NCBI GenBank assembly: GCA_002345925.1 | Contig: DDWM01000060.1 | Coordinates: 1-64,000, forward strand | Length of the DNA stretch: 64,000 nucleotides | DNA from: Actinobacteria bacterium UBA2286 | GTDB taxonomy: Bacteria; Actinomycetota; Coriobacteriia; Anaerosomatales; Anaerosomataceae | Direction: 5' to 3' | In this document: one piece after another, positions 44,401 to 53,177 of the stretch | Position numbering within the stretch: position 1 is the stretch's first letter | Layout of the letters: the number at the start of each line of letters is the position of its first letter | The notes under the pieces: model-generated | Told to the model about the DNA's origin: nothing | What the model saw: the letters and a program-made list of their open reading frames with translations, nothing else | Databases searched by the model: none | Made by a program: the position numbers and the translations under genes

Positions 44401-45848
44401 GTTTCGGCCTCCCCAAGGAAACGAAGAATCTCTGCTTTCTCGTCCCGCAACTGAATGACTTGCTCTCTACGTCCTACATCGGGTCGGTATACGAACTCCG
44501 CGATGCTTTGCTTCAGTTCAATAACGGCGTCGACATACTCATCGACTGTCCCTACGGCCACAAGCTTGTGGATCTCGCACTGCCGCGTTTGACCGATCCT
44601 GTGGATGCGGTCTTGTGACTGCAGATAGTCGACTAGATTGAAACCTCTATCGAGGTAGATGGCCGCGCTGGCCCTAGTGAGAGTGAGTCCCTCACGCGCA
44701 GCCGCTGGGTTGGCCACCAGCACCCGGCATGATGAACCCTCTTGAAAGGCGCGAACCACTTGAGCTCGCTCGTCAATACCAACGCCACCGTGGATGCGAA
44801 GCGGGTTGTACCGATGCAGTCTTCCGACAACTGTCTCAATGTTATCCACAAACCCCGACCAGATGATCAGCTTCTCGTGGCTTCCCAGCAGTTCATCACA
44901 TAGTGTATCGAGGTAGTCCAGCTTCGCGATCGGACCAGCAAACTGAAAGTCGATCAGACCCGGATTACTGGCTATCTGCACGAGCCGCAGCAACCTCTCC
45001 AGGATGTTGTCGACCTCTCGCAGCTCCACCACACCTGCCGCTGATCGAAGCTCAACTATCAGGTCCTGCGCGCAGCTGTCGTACATCGTCTTCTGGGCAC
45101 CAGCGAGTCTGATCTCATGGTCTATGAAGAGTTTGTCCGGCAATTCAAGTACGTCGTTCTTAAGCCGTCGAATGGAGTTGGCCCTGACAAGAGACGAAAG
45201 GTCTTCGAGCCTATCCTCGACTCCCTCGGAATCGGGATCGTAGCGACATGCAAATGCCGCGTGATCAGTCCCCAACAGTTTGCCGCGATCAAGGAAGTAG
45301 TACTGCGCCCAGATGTCCACGGGACGATTGGCGATAGGCGTTCCAGTCATGATCGCACGATGTACTGCGCTCTCGCTGATGTCGAAGATGGCCTGGGCCG
45401 TTTCGGTCGATGGGTCCTTGATCCTTGTTGCCTCGTCGAGCGCGATGGCAAAACGACGCGTTTGTACCAGCTTCCTGAAGATCTCGCGCCGGGAGGACAC
45501 GGCTTCGTAGTTGGCGATGTAGAAGTTCGCACCTGAAAGAAACCTGTACTTCCGCGTCCGTCCAGTCCCGCGAAGCACCACCGGCACCAAATTCGAATGC
45601 TTGCCGATTTCGGCTTCCCAGTTGAAGACGAGCCCCATCGGGGCGATGACAAGCGCGGCATCAATCTGCCCAGATGACATCAGCTGTGCAAATGCGTCGA
45701 TAATGATCTTGGTCTTCCCTAGACCCTGCTCATCAAAGAGGGCCGCCGCCCTATTCTCGACTACGTATTCGATCGCCTCGCGCTGATGCGGGAGTGGTCG
45801 AGTTCTAGGCGTGAAGTCTTGAGCCGTTCTAGTCATTGAGTAGCTCAT
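44397..45848 (-). CDS. short SNF2-family helicase
   Basis: A 483-aa DEAD/SNF2 ATPase. The start at 45848 or 45836 is chosen because the longer frame to 46100 would lie wholly inside the nuclease gene. Walker A is DEQGLGKTKI near residue 40, motif II is DEAT rather than DEAH, motif III MTGTPIANR follows, and the C-terminal part ends with the SNF2 signature QSQDRIHRIGQTRQCEIHKL. It lacks extra domains, like phage and defence-island SNF2 proteins. It overlaps the nuclease gene upstream and the second ParB-like gene downstream. Confidence 0.85.
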   Translation of the reverse strand: MSYSMTRTAQDFTPRTRPLPHQREAIEYVVENRAAALFDEQGLGKTKIIIDAFAQLMSSGQIDAALVIAPMGLVFNWEAEIGKHSNLVPVVLRGTGRTRKYRFLSGANFYIANYEAVSSRREIFRKLVQTRRFAIALDEATRIKDPSTETAQAIFDISESAVHRAIMTGTPIANRPVDIWAQYYFLDRGKLLGTDHAAFACRYDPDSEGVEDRLEDLSSLVRANSIRRLKNDVLELPDKLFIDHEIRLAGAQKTMYDSCAQDLIVELRSAAGVVELREVDNILERLLRLVQIASNPGLIDFQFAGPIAKLDYLDTLCDELLGSHEKLIIWSGFVDNIETVVGRLHRYNPLRIHGGVGIDERAQVVRAFQEGSSCRVLVANPAAAREGLTLTRASAAIYLDRGFNLVDYLQSQDRIHRIGQTRQCEIHKLVAVGTVDEYVDAVIELKQSIAEFVYRPDVGRREQVIQLRDEKAEILRFLGEAET

Positions 45849-46233
45849 CAGGCACGGCAATGAGTTCGAGCTGAGGACAATCCAGCGCCCCGATAGTGGA
45901 AAGCAGCGACCGAACAACCGCGTCCGCGCTGCGCGGATATCCGAGCAGCACCAGAGGGTAGGTTGAACCCCGCGCAACGAGATAGTCCTCAAGCTGCTCG
46001 CGAGTATGATGCGACCCAAAGTCGCCAGCCGTTTTGGCCTCCCCAATACACAGACGTCCGTCAGGCGCGCATCCAACGGCATCGGGTCTGTGTCGACCAA
46101 ACACCTCCGGGCGCTTCAGTTCGGCTTGTCGCAACCCTTCGGTGGCGCCATCAATTGCGAGCGCGGAATAGCCCAAAGCGGCCATACGCTTCAACACGAG
46201 GGCCAGGATGCGTTGATGCTCCCTAGTTGGCAC
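45829..46233 (-). CDS. small PD-(D/E)XK endonuclease
   Basis: A 134-aa protein with the nuclease core RPDAVGCAPDGRLCIGEAKT, in which the Asp and the Glu-x-Lys form the catalytic set, and a later QLEDY that fits the QxxxY motif of RecB-like nucleases. It starts with a GTG that overlaps the preceding ParB-like gene by 11 bases and overlaps the SNF2 gene at its end. It is likely the DNA-cutting subunit of the operon, with the helicase as motor. Confidence 0.75.
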   Translation of the reverse strand: MPTREHQRILALVLKRMAALGYSALAIDGATEGLRQAELKRPEVFGRHRPDAVGCAPDGRLCIGEAKTAGDFGSHHTREQLEDYLVARGSTYPLVLLGYPRSADAVVRSLLSTIGALDCPQLELIAVPDELLND

Positions 46234-47248
46234 TGCTGTCCTTCATGCTTGATATGAAGGCATTCAGCGTGTCCGCCAGCCCCTCCAGCAGGGCGACTTT
46301 CGCCGGCTCTTGTCCCCTACGGATTCCCTCAATCTCAGAGAAGGGCATCTTCTTGATGCCTTGAGTAACGTCCCTGATCTTGTCGAAAAGTGGGCTCTTG
46401 GCGGCAGGGTCGACCTGTGAGAGCTGGTCAAGTGCAGTATCAAAATCGTAGTCAATCAGAGCCTGCCGCGCGTCAGGATCTCGCAACACTGGCCCCAGAC
46501 GTCGCACATCTTCACCTCGACCAAACTTCCCATCGCCGACCCATGTACAGAAGTCGACAATGTTCAGCTGTCCCTCTTTGACCAGCTTCTTGAGATCTGC
46601 ATTTCGCCGATACTCCACGAAGTAGCTGAACTTCTGATGCTCACCAGGATCTCCGAAGCGCGACAGGTAGTACTCGTCCATGTCGCGAAATGCCTGAATG
46701 CTGTTCCGAATATCAGAGGGCGAGAGCTTGGTCATACGCGCCAAGCGATCGATGGAGTAGTCCTCCTCCTCGTTCAATCGATAGAGCTCTCTCGCCTTCT
46801 CGTAAGCGTCCCATGGTGTAGTGCCAAACAGGTGCGCCTCAAGCCTGATGAAGTTGATCTCATCCCTTGTGCACTTCTCAGGAAGCAGGAAGGCGGGAAT
46901 GGACTTCCACTTGCCGTCATTCGGGTACTTCTCGCTAAGATCCCGGTACACCTGTAACCGCGTATTTCCTTCGATCACAACATATCCGCCGCCCGCAGGT
47001 GCGATCCAGATTGGGTTAACAATCCCCCCATTAGTCTCGATGTTCTCGCGCAGCTTGCCGTAGCTGTCGTTTCCCACAGTCAGGGCAAAACCGAGTTGCA
47101 CTTGAGTGGGGGTAGCGTCAGACAGTGAAGTATCCAGCTGAAACTGGATTCGAGGGTTGGTGGGATCGAACGCCACATCGCCCAGACATACCCGCAGTTC
47201 GTGGATCGCAATTTCACGCCCGTCCAAATGGACTATGCGTTCGTTCAT
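46223..47248 (-). CDS. ParB-like protein, first copy
   Basis: A 341-aa protein and first gene of the six-gene operon. The ParB-type N-terminus has DPTNPRIQFQL near residue 28, YVVIEGNTRLQVYRDLSEKY near residue 92 and IPAFLLPE after it. The middle repeats the WDAYEKARELYRLNEEEDYS and HTH-like region seen in the second ParB-like protein, and the C-terminus is helical. GGGGGC precedes the ATG. It could read a DNA modification or site, or bind a nucleotide, but the EGNTRL motif differs from CTP-binding ParB. Confidence 0.78.
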   Translation of the reverse strand: MNERIVHLDGREIAIHELRVCLGDVAFDPTNPRIQFQLDTSLSDATPTQVQLGFALTVGNDSYGKLRENIETNGGIVNPIWIAPAGGGYVVIEGNTRLQVYRDLSEKYPNDGKWKSIPAFLLPEKCTRDEINFIRLEAHLFGTTPWDAYEKARELYRLNEEEDYSIDRLARMTKLSPSDIRNSIQAFRDMDEYYLSRFGDPGEHQKFSYFVEYRRNADLKKLVKEGQLNIVDFCTWVGDGKFGRGEDVRRLGPVLRDPDARQALIDYDFDTALDQLSQVDPAAKSPLFDKIRDVTQGIKKMPFSEIEGIRRGQEPAKVALLEGLADTLNAFISSMKDSSAN

Positions 47249-47379
47249 CTTGCCCCCATACCGGATCGAGTTCGGTCTGTGGACCCATTCTAGACGTGCT
47301 TGCTAGAAGAATGTTAGAAGATGCCTCTGACAACGAAAACAGGCCAGACACGTTTACCATGTCGGACCTGCGATTTTCT

Positions 47380-47424
47380 TGGTAGCGGGGGCCGGATTTG
47401 AACCGACGACCTTCGGGCTATGAG
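47380..47424 (-). repeat. 3' fragment of an initiator-type tRNA-Met gene (attachment-site remnant)
   Basis: On the minus strand CTCATAGCCCGAAGG, then GTCGTCGGTTCAAATCCGGC and CCCCGCTACCA match the 3' part of tRNA-fMet from the CAT anticodon to CCA. The bases 5' of it do not form the D-arm or a 5' acceptor strand, so this is only the 3' 45 bases. Such fragments are left at the far end of elements that integrate into a tRNA gene. A tyrosine recombinase starts about 80 bases away. Confidence 0.8.
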
Positions 47425-47505
47425 CTGCGCCCAGAGTTGTTCCGCGAGGTGGTGGCTCCCTTTCGACATCAGAGCTAATGTCCATCGTTGACCAGACACT
47501 GAGAG

Positions 47506-48102
47506 ATGGGATCAGCGATGGCAAACCGAACAAAGAATGCACTCCCGAAGACCCGCTCACCTGAGGAGTGGTCTGACTTCTTCCGCTGCATAGAGACCCG
47601 GTATCCGACTCAAGCTCGCAACCACGCCTTGCTCTACCTCACCTACCTCACTGGCCTCAGAATCGGCGAGGCCCTCGCGCTTCGTACAAACAACGTGGAT
47701 CTCGACCGACTCAAAGTACACGTGACTCGCGGAAAGACGGGTGAGCGGATCGTGCCGCTGCCGAGCGACCCAGAACTCGTGAGAAGCTACTCTCGGTGGA
47801 TCGATGCACGTGAAGCGTGGGCGGAGAACGATCTGCTATTCGTCACCCGGTCTGGCGAGCCCATCAGACCCAGCGCCGTGAGGCGTTCAATGGATCTATA
47901 CGGCAGGCGCAGTGGGATCGGCCATGTCACGCCGCACATGCTTCGCCACTCCGCTGCAACCGAGATGCTCGCAAATGGGGCACCTCCCATTGGCGTGCAG
48001 CGCGTGTTGGGTCATCGAAGCCTTCGGACCACGCTCGAGACATACGCACACGCTTGCGACACCCATGCCGCCGAAGCGATGTTGCGGCGCTTCAGCCGCT
48101 AG
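47506..48102 (+). CDS. short tyrosine recombinase (integrase)
   Basis: A 198-aa site-specific recombinase. All catalytic residues are present: Arg in TGLRIGEALAL, Lys in RGKTGERIVPLP, HMLRHS (HxxR), His in LGHRS and the nucleophile Tyr in LETYAH. Only the catalytic domain is present; the N-terminal core-binding domain of XerC-type enzymes (about 100 residues) is lacking, as in FimB-size recombinases. An alternative ATG at 47518 is better spaced from GGGA. It lies next to the tRNA-fMet fragment and is probably the integrase of the element, or a decayed relic of it. Confidence 0.88.
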   Translation: MGSAMANRTKNALPKTRSPEEWSDFFRCIETRYPTQARNHALLYLTYLTGLRIGEALALRTNNVDLDRLKVHVTRGKTGERIVPLPSDPELVRSYSRWIDAREAWAENDLLFVTRSGEPIRPSAVRRSMDLYGRRSGIGHVTPHMLRHSAATEMLANGAPPIGVQRVLGHRSLRTTLETYAHACDTHAAEAMLRRFSR

Positions 48103-48181
48103 GACTCGCCAACCACTAGATACGCGAATACGTACTCTTCTGTGGCGGGCTAGCACAACGCCTGAAGCATTCCGCGGATGC

Positions 48182-48208
48182 GTAGCCTTTCACGATGAAG
48201 ATAGCTAC
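48182..48208. repeat. GTAGCC-N15-AGCTAC hairpin, copy B
   Basis: Arms GTAGCC and AGCTAC with a 15-base loop starting TTTC and ending AGAT; on the minus strand outer bases extend the stem to eight pairs with one wobble. It lies in the 238-bp gap between the integrase and the 3' end of the TPR gene. Confidence 0.6.
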
Positions 48209-48340
48209 GCCTGCAGACACTCCGCCAGTAGGCTCGAAGACGCACTGTGCACTGCTCGCAGGGTGATGCTTGCTCGGTGCAACGGGAGTCCTCTTCCGCC
48301 GGTTCAGCCGGGGTGCAGGGCCACCCTACTGATCACCAAG

Positions 48341-50293
48341 CTATGGCGCCACTCTCTCGACCGCCAAAGCCCTCCATCCGCATTGGCTCCTACCGAATCG
48401 ATCCCTCTTCTTCTTCAACTCAAGAACAGCCAGCCCCCGAGCGCGGTCAGCATCCGCCAGGCCGACTTGATCGATCAGCTTGGGTGAAACGAAGACGTCG
48501 TCAACAAACCCGAATGGCCTGCCCTCTCTCACTTCAATGGAGCCCTCAAAGCACTTGCAGAACGAAGTTGACGGCTGCATGTCAGTCGTCTCCCACGCCA
48601 GAGCCCGGAGGATGCCCCGCTTCTCTTCACGCCGGACCTTAACGGCCACAGACGCGCCAATCTCTGCGCTCGCCATTTCGGGGAAGCGATCGTGATGCAA
48701 GAGACAGCATTCATCACGCCCCAGCACGACTGCCGTCACGCCCTTCTCGGCGTTCACATGCTCCACGACCCCGATTTGAGTTGGCACGACATCCCATGGA
48801 CTTCCATCACGCCTCTCCAACGAGACGATCACAGGGCGCGATCCCGAATCATCCACCTGCAACGAAACAGGCTGCCCCTCGTCGGCTCCATCCAGGTCCT
48901 GAAAGCGCTCCGTCTTCACGCCGACCTCGACGAGTGCGCCAGCCGGAGCATAGCCCACGAAGGTCAGCGCCGCCTTGCCATCCCTCGGCGGCAAGTTATG
49001 AACCACCACGCCGGGCACAACCGGCAGTCCCTCACACAGCAACGTCTCGACAATAGGCGCATGCATGCGGTAGAGCGCCTCATTGCTCTCAAGTACGGCC
49101 GCGCTCTGGTACCAGTTGGCAGCTTGCCAATCGTGGAGTCTCTGCATCTCGTCAGCCGGTTTCCAGCCCTTCTCCTCGCGGATGGCCACGGCCTTGCCGA
49201 TCTCGAACCTTGCTTCGGCGTATAGCTGCGACTCTACGAGCAGCCCGCCGAGTTCGGTATGCACATTGACGAGGAAGGACTCCTCTTTCGTTCGGCACAG
49301 CAGCGATCTGCATAGGCATGCCAACTTCTTGTCGCCGTCCTCCGCGCCGAAGGTTGACGCCAGACTGTCCCAAGCCCAGAACTCCCCTTGCTTCCGTCGC
49401 ACGATTGGCAAGATCGACTCGCGAGCGCGGGTAATATCTCCACTGCGAACGAGCAATTGGCCGTAGTAGTACTCGAACCATTCCTGCTCAGGGAACCTGG
49501 CGAGGTGTTCGCCCACAAATTGGGCGGCCCACTGGATGTTCTCTGCATCGTGCTCGGCCTTGGCAGCCTTGTGGACGGCTTTGATGGCGCGTTCGACGAG
49601 ACTGTCATAGGAACGATCGGATCCCGCCGGGGCGAACCGCTGAAAGTCCTCACTGCGGAAATTCGTAGGGTCCCACCAACGCAGGAACGGGATGAACGTC
49701 TTGAGGTGCTCCACAGCTTGCGTCGCATGCTTCAGCATTAGCGAATGGAGGAGACTCGGCTTCTCGTTATGCGGGAGCCGTGCGTATTCCTGTAGCAGAC
49801 TTCGCACGACCTGGCCGTCCACGTGTTCCTGCGACACCAGGTCCTTCAGCACCCGTTCGATCTCCCATGCGAGACTGGTCGCGGCCTGCGGCAGTCCGGG
49901 GAACCTCCTCATTGCCTCACGCAACAATCGAAGGGCTTCCTGACGGTTGCCCGCATCGGACGCAACCCTCGCCTGTTGAGTAAGTACAGCCAAGGCGGGC
50001 CCGCCATCCGCAGGTGCTACCCGGGTCCGCCAGGTCTCGCGTGCCCCCCGCAGGCTGTCGTCATCTTCGCCATCGCCCACATCGAGCCGTTCGAACTCGG
50101 CGAGCAGCCGCTGCATCTCGGCCATGTCGTTGACTTGCTGCGCAGCTTTGAGCCCATCGTGGAGAGACCACCCATACGCCCTGATCAGCCAGGCGTCGTC
50201 AGGCGTCTGGGGAAACAGCTCTCGCGCAAGATCGAGGGCCGCCTGAGGCTGCCCCTCCCTCCGCAATTGAAAGACGTCACGCGAGTCTGACAT
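48341..50293 (-). CDS. TPR protein with C-terminal OB/cold-shock-like domain
   Basis: A 650-aa protein. The ATG at 50293 with GTGAGG upstream is preferred to the TTG two codons earlier. The first 400 residues are TPR-like helices (REGQPQAALDLARELFP, EALRLLREAMRRFPGLP). The last 250 hold beta-rich segments and an ending (GRPFGFVDDVFVSPKLI) that resembles the cold-shock/S1 OB fold, which binds nucleic acid. It follows the NERD helicase by about 80 bases on the same strand, so the two probably work together. The exact family is not known to me. Confidence 0.65.
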   Translation of the reverse strand: MSDSRDVFQLRREGQPQAALDLARELFPQTPDDAWLIRAYGWSLHDGLKAAQQVNDMAEMQRLLAEFERLDVGDGEDDDSLRGARETWRTRVAPADGGPALAVLTQQARVASDAGNRQEALRLLREAMRRFPGLPQAATSLAWEIERVLKDLVSQEHVDGQVVRSLLQEYARLPHNEKPSLLHSLMLKHATQAVEHLKTFIPFLRWWDPTNFRSEDFQRFAPAGSDRSYDSLVERAIKAVHKAAKAEHDAENIQWAAQFVGEHLARFPEQEWFEYYYGQLLVRSGDITRARESILPIVRRKQGEFWAWDSLASTFGAEDGDKKLACLCRSLLCRTKEESFLVNVHTELGGLLVESQLYAEARFEIGKAVAIREEKGWKPADEMQRLHDWQAANWYQSAAVLESNEALYRMHAPIVETLLCEGLPVVPGVVVHNLPPRDGKAALTFVGYAPAGALVEVGVKTERFQDLDGADEGQPVSLQVDDSGSRPVIVSLERRDGSPWDVVPTQIGVVEHVNAEKGVTAVVLGRDECCLLHHDRFPEMASAEIGASVAVKVRREEKRGILRALAWETTDMQPSTSFCKCFEGSIEVREGRPFGFVDDVFVSPKLIDQVGLADADRARGLAVLELKKKRDRFGRSQCGWRALAVERVAP

Positions 50294-50371
50294 CTGCAAA
50301 CCTCACCAGGAAGTACGGGTATGATCGGGCACCACTCGCGCACCTGCGCAGCCTGTGGACATCCGGCCGAT

Positions 50372-52975
50372 TCACAACAAGGCGCCTTTGATCTCCTCGA
50401 GCAGCTCGGCGTCGCTGGCCCCAAGCGGCCGCAAGCTGGAGACTAGCCCATGCTTGTCGAAATTGATCTCCATCCTGATGCGCTCATCTTCGCTGCGTCC
50501 AAGCGAAATGGTCAGTCGATAAGCGGATTCGGTTGCTGAGACGACCCTCCAGCCGCTCCGTTCCAAACGTGAACGGGCAGAGCGGAGCAAGGCTTCAGCC
50601 TCCGGCGAGTATGCATTCGCAGCCAGGCACTCAGAAGCCACATTGCAGAGTAGTGGCCAATGCGTCTGATCCTTGATCTGCATGCCGGTGACGACGTTCT
50701 TTCCGCTATAGGAAATACGCAATTGGCATGGTTCGCCCTGTGGACCGACTAGTTGGTACTGCTCCATGAATGGATGGCAGTTCGCTCCAACTACTCGCCA
50801 ACCGTAGGCCTCTGCTGCGCTGCGAATGCGAAGCCAGATGGCTACCGACTTCGGGAGGTCCTTCGACTGGTCCAGCCCTGGCGGCAGCTCACGTTGCTGG
50901 TCTCTCTCCAAAGCCCCGCCGTTCGGAACGAATGACCATCCCGCACCTATCGGGACGTCCATAGTGGCAGTGACGCCGCTCTCATTCCAGAACGCGGCAT
51001 CGAATGGGTGGATCTCCGTAAGATTCAGCAAGATGACTTCACGTTCGGCGACAGTGAGGGCCGAATAGAGCCAACGCAGGAAGCCCTCTGAATGATGACC
51101 AGCCGTGTGGTCGCAGTTCACATAGCACACCGGTTGCGACATGCCCTGCGCGTGGTGAACGGTGGATGCGTAGCCGTAGCGCGCGTAGGCAAAGGCCGGC
51201 AGCGGCGGCAACGTCTTCGATTGGCGTCGAACCCGCTCCGCAATCGCGATGTCCGCACTCAGCTCGGGCTTCTCCGAAACAAGAAACTCCTCCAACACAA
51301 CCAACGGCTCTTGCTCGGCTCTATCGGGGAGGCAGCATGCCGAGTGGAACCTTATTGGATCGTCGCGCCCGCTCAGCCGCTGTTCGTATTCCTCTCTGTC
51401 TCCAACGGAGGCCACCAGTCGGCGACTACCGGAGCAATTGTTGAAGTCCTTGGTTTCCGGCGCAACATAGATCTCCAGCAGGTCGCCTGCCTCAAGGCTC
51501 GCGGGAAGATGCTTGCCGTGCAGTCGTTCACGCACCGATTGAGTCAAGGCATTTGTCTTCGCGTGGGTTTCCGCGAGGTACCAGACAGAGAACGGGTCTG
51601 CTCCATACCGTTTCAGCATCTCCGTATCTGCTTCTCGTTCGTCAGCCTGTCGAAAACCCTCGTCCTTCAGCAAGTCCAGTTCAGCAAACCGCTCCGAACG
51701 GATAGCCCTGACGAGGCGTTCGGCATTAGCCAGCTTGGCAGACCCGCCAGTCGTATCGATGACTTGGACGAGTTCCAAGGACTGGTGCCTCAGATCTCGG
51801 CTCCTCTGGAACTCTCCCAGCAGGGCGGACTCATCGCCACCAGACCGCTGGATCTGGTAGGGATCGCCGAAGAAGATCGCCTTGCGGTTCCCCTCCCCCA
51901 ACTCCGCGAACGCATGGAAGTCATCGAGTAGATGGCCCGATCCGTACCGCTTTCCGTCGGACGTGGTGAACTGGGAGTTGCCCAGCAGATGGGCATCGTC
52001 AAGCAGGTAGACGCAATCGTCTTCGTCTTTACATAAGCGCATGGGGATGACCTTGGGCTTCGCCTTCTCCTCAGCGGCCGCCTCGGCGTCCTCTTCAGAC
52101 TTGCCACCGCCGAAGAGGTGGGCGTAGATGCTTTCGGCTTCGGCAAGAGAATGAATGGCTAGGCGACGATTGGGCGCAAGAACGATTGGCTTCTTGCCAG
52201 ACTTCGAAATCTCGGAGACGGCTCTTTCCAGCAAGAGGCTCTTTCCGGTCGAAGTCATGCCTAGCACGGAGAAGGTGACCAACTCATCTGACGAGACGAA
52301 ACTGGCCAGCGCCTGCAACGCGTCGCTCTGGTGTTCGGTCAGGGGTATGTCGACCAGCGGCTTGCTTGTCTCCTGATCTATGGCCCGCACCTGCGGACGA
52401 CCTGAGTCCCACTCAATTGGCTGAACGCCCAGTCTACGGACAATGTCCAACGCTTCCTCTTGGTCGATCTGCAGTCCCGGAGAGGCGAGCTCTCCCAGCA
52501 GCCTTGCGCAGTTGTCGAAGTCCGTCGCGTGGAACCACGAACGGACTTTGGGTGACAGCTCAAGTTGATCTTCTATCGCACCGCCGAAGACGACGCCGGC
52601 GGAAATGTGTCCAAGGTTACGACCTTGAAGCATGGACTTGGATTTCAGCCAGTCTATGACGGAGTACTTGTTGTCACGTAGTTGCTGATAGGGGTTGTCC
52701 TTGCGCCCCCCTTTCACCAGCACGCCATCGGCCCTCCATGGGCCGTTCTCGGTACCGGTAAGCTTGCCTCCGTGGCTCTTGAAGTCGGATACGAGGATGG
52801 CGGACGGCAGGATGCAGACCAGATCGATCTCGGCACCGTTCCACAGGGCGTTGGCGACGACTACGATCCAGTCAGTACTGGTCGCCCAGCGATCATCCAG
52901 GCGATCCATGAAGGTCTGGAGCATCTGGTTTTCATGAGTGCGCGACGCCTTCTCACCGTAGAGGTGAATGGTCAT
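50372..52975 (-). CDS. NERD-domain superfamily 1 helicase
   Basis: An 867-aa protein. A NERD (nuclease-related) domain occupies about residues 1-150 (ENQMLQTFMDRLDDRW, the Asp in WNGAEIDLVCILPSAILVSD, then SDFKS as the ExK-like part). A UvrD/DUF2075-type helicase follows with Walker A GMTSTGKSLL near residue 240, Walker B VYLLDDAH near 320 and a C-terminal helicase segment with VHHAQGMSQPVCYVN. The last 250 residues are of unknown fold. It is the first gene of a two-gene operon with the TPR-OB protein, and an 8-bp-arm palindrome lies about 120 bases upstream. Confidence 0.8.
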   Translation of the reverse strand: MTIHLYGEKASRTHENQMLQTFMDRLDDRWATSTDWIVVVANALWNGAEIDLVCILPSAILVSDFKSHGGKLTGTENGPWRADGVLVKGGRKDNPYQQLRDNKYSVIDWLKSKSMLQGRNLGHISAGVVFGGAIEDQLELSPKVRSWFHATDFDNCARLLGELASPGLQIDQEEALDIVRRLGVQPIEWDSGRPQVRAIDQETSKPLVDIPLTEHQSDALQALASFVSSDELVTFSVLGMTSTGKSLLLERAVSEISKSGKKPIVLAPNRRLAIHSLAEAESIYAHLFGGGKSEEDAEAAAEEKAKPKVIPMRLCKDEDDCVYLLDDAHLLGNSQFTTSDGKRYGSGHLLDDFHAFAELGEGNRKAIFFGDPYQIQRSGGDESALLGEFQRSRDLRHQSLELVQVIDTTGGSAKLANAERLVRAIRSERFAELDLLKDEGFRQADEREADTEMLKRYGADPFSVWYLAETHAKTNALTQSVRERLHGKHLPASLEAGDLLEIYVAPETKDFNNCSGSRRLVASVGDREEYEQRLSGRDDPIRFHSACCLPDRAEQEPLVVLEEFLVSEKPELSADIAIAERVRRQSKTLPPLPAFAYARYGYASTVHHAQGMSQPVCYVNCDHTAGHHSEGFLRWLYSALTVAEREVILLNLTEIHPFDAAFWNESGVTATMDVPIGAGWSFVPNGGALERDQQRELPPGLDQSKDLPKSVAIWLRIRSAAEAYGWRVVGANCHPFMEQYQLVGPQGEPCQLRISYSGKNVVTGMQIKDQTHWPLLCNVASECLAANAYSPEAEALLRSARSRLERSGWRVVSATESAYRLTISLGRSEDERIRMEINFDKHGLVSSLRPLGASDAELLEEIKGALL

Positions 52976-53095
52976 TCCAGCCTCCCCGCTTCAGCAGTAG
53001 CCACCACAACCCGGTCCCCCAACCAGTCCGGATGTTCCCCGTAGGCCCGGCAATGACTACCCAGCCCAGACAACAGCATATCTCATATCCGACGC

Positions 53096-53124
53096 ATCAC
53101 GATCCGAGCTACGGGTATCGTGAT
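53096..53124. promoter_or_regulatory. operator-like palindrome
   Basis: ATCACGAT (53096-53103) and its exact complement ATCGTGAT (53117-53124) surround a 13-base centre. The position, about 120 bases before the NERD-helicase start, suits a regulatory site. Confidence 0.45.
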
Positions 53125-53177
53125 TACGTAGCGTTCTCACCCCCGACGGCACCATCCCCCGCACGAGATGCGCGTGC

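Noticed and set aside
44397..46100. The SNF2 gene starting at 46100
   Set aside because: That start would overlap nearly the whole nuclease gene, and the added 84 residues have no protein-like pattern; the starts at 45848 or 45836 fit the operon.
47380..47460. A complete tRNA-Met gene
   Set aside because: Only the part from the anticodon to CCA matches. The upstream bases cannot form a D-arm, the 5' anticodon-stem strand or the 5' acceptor strand, so it is a fragment.
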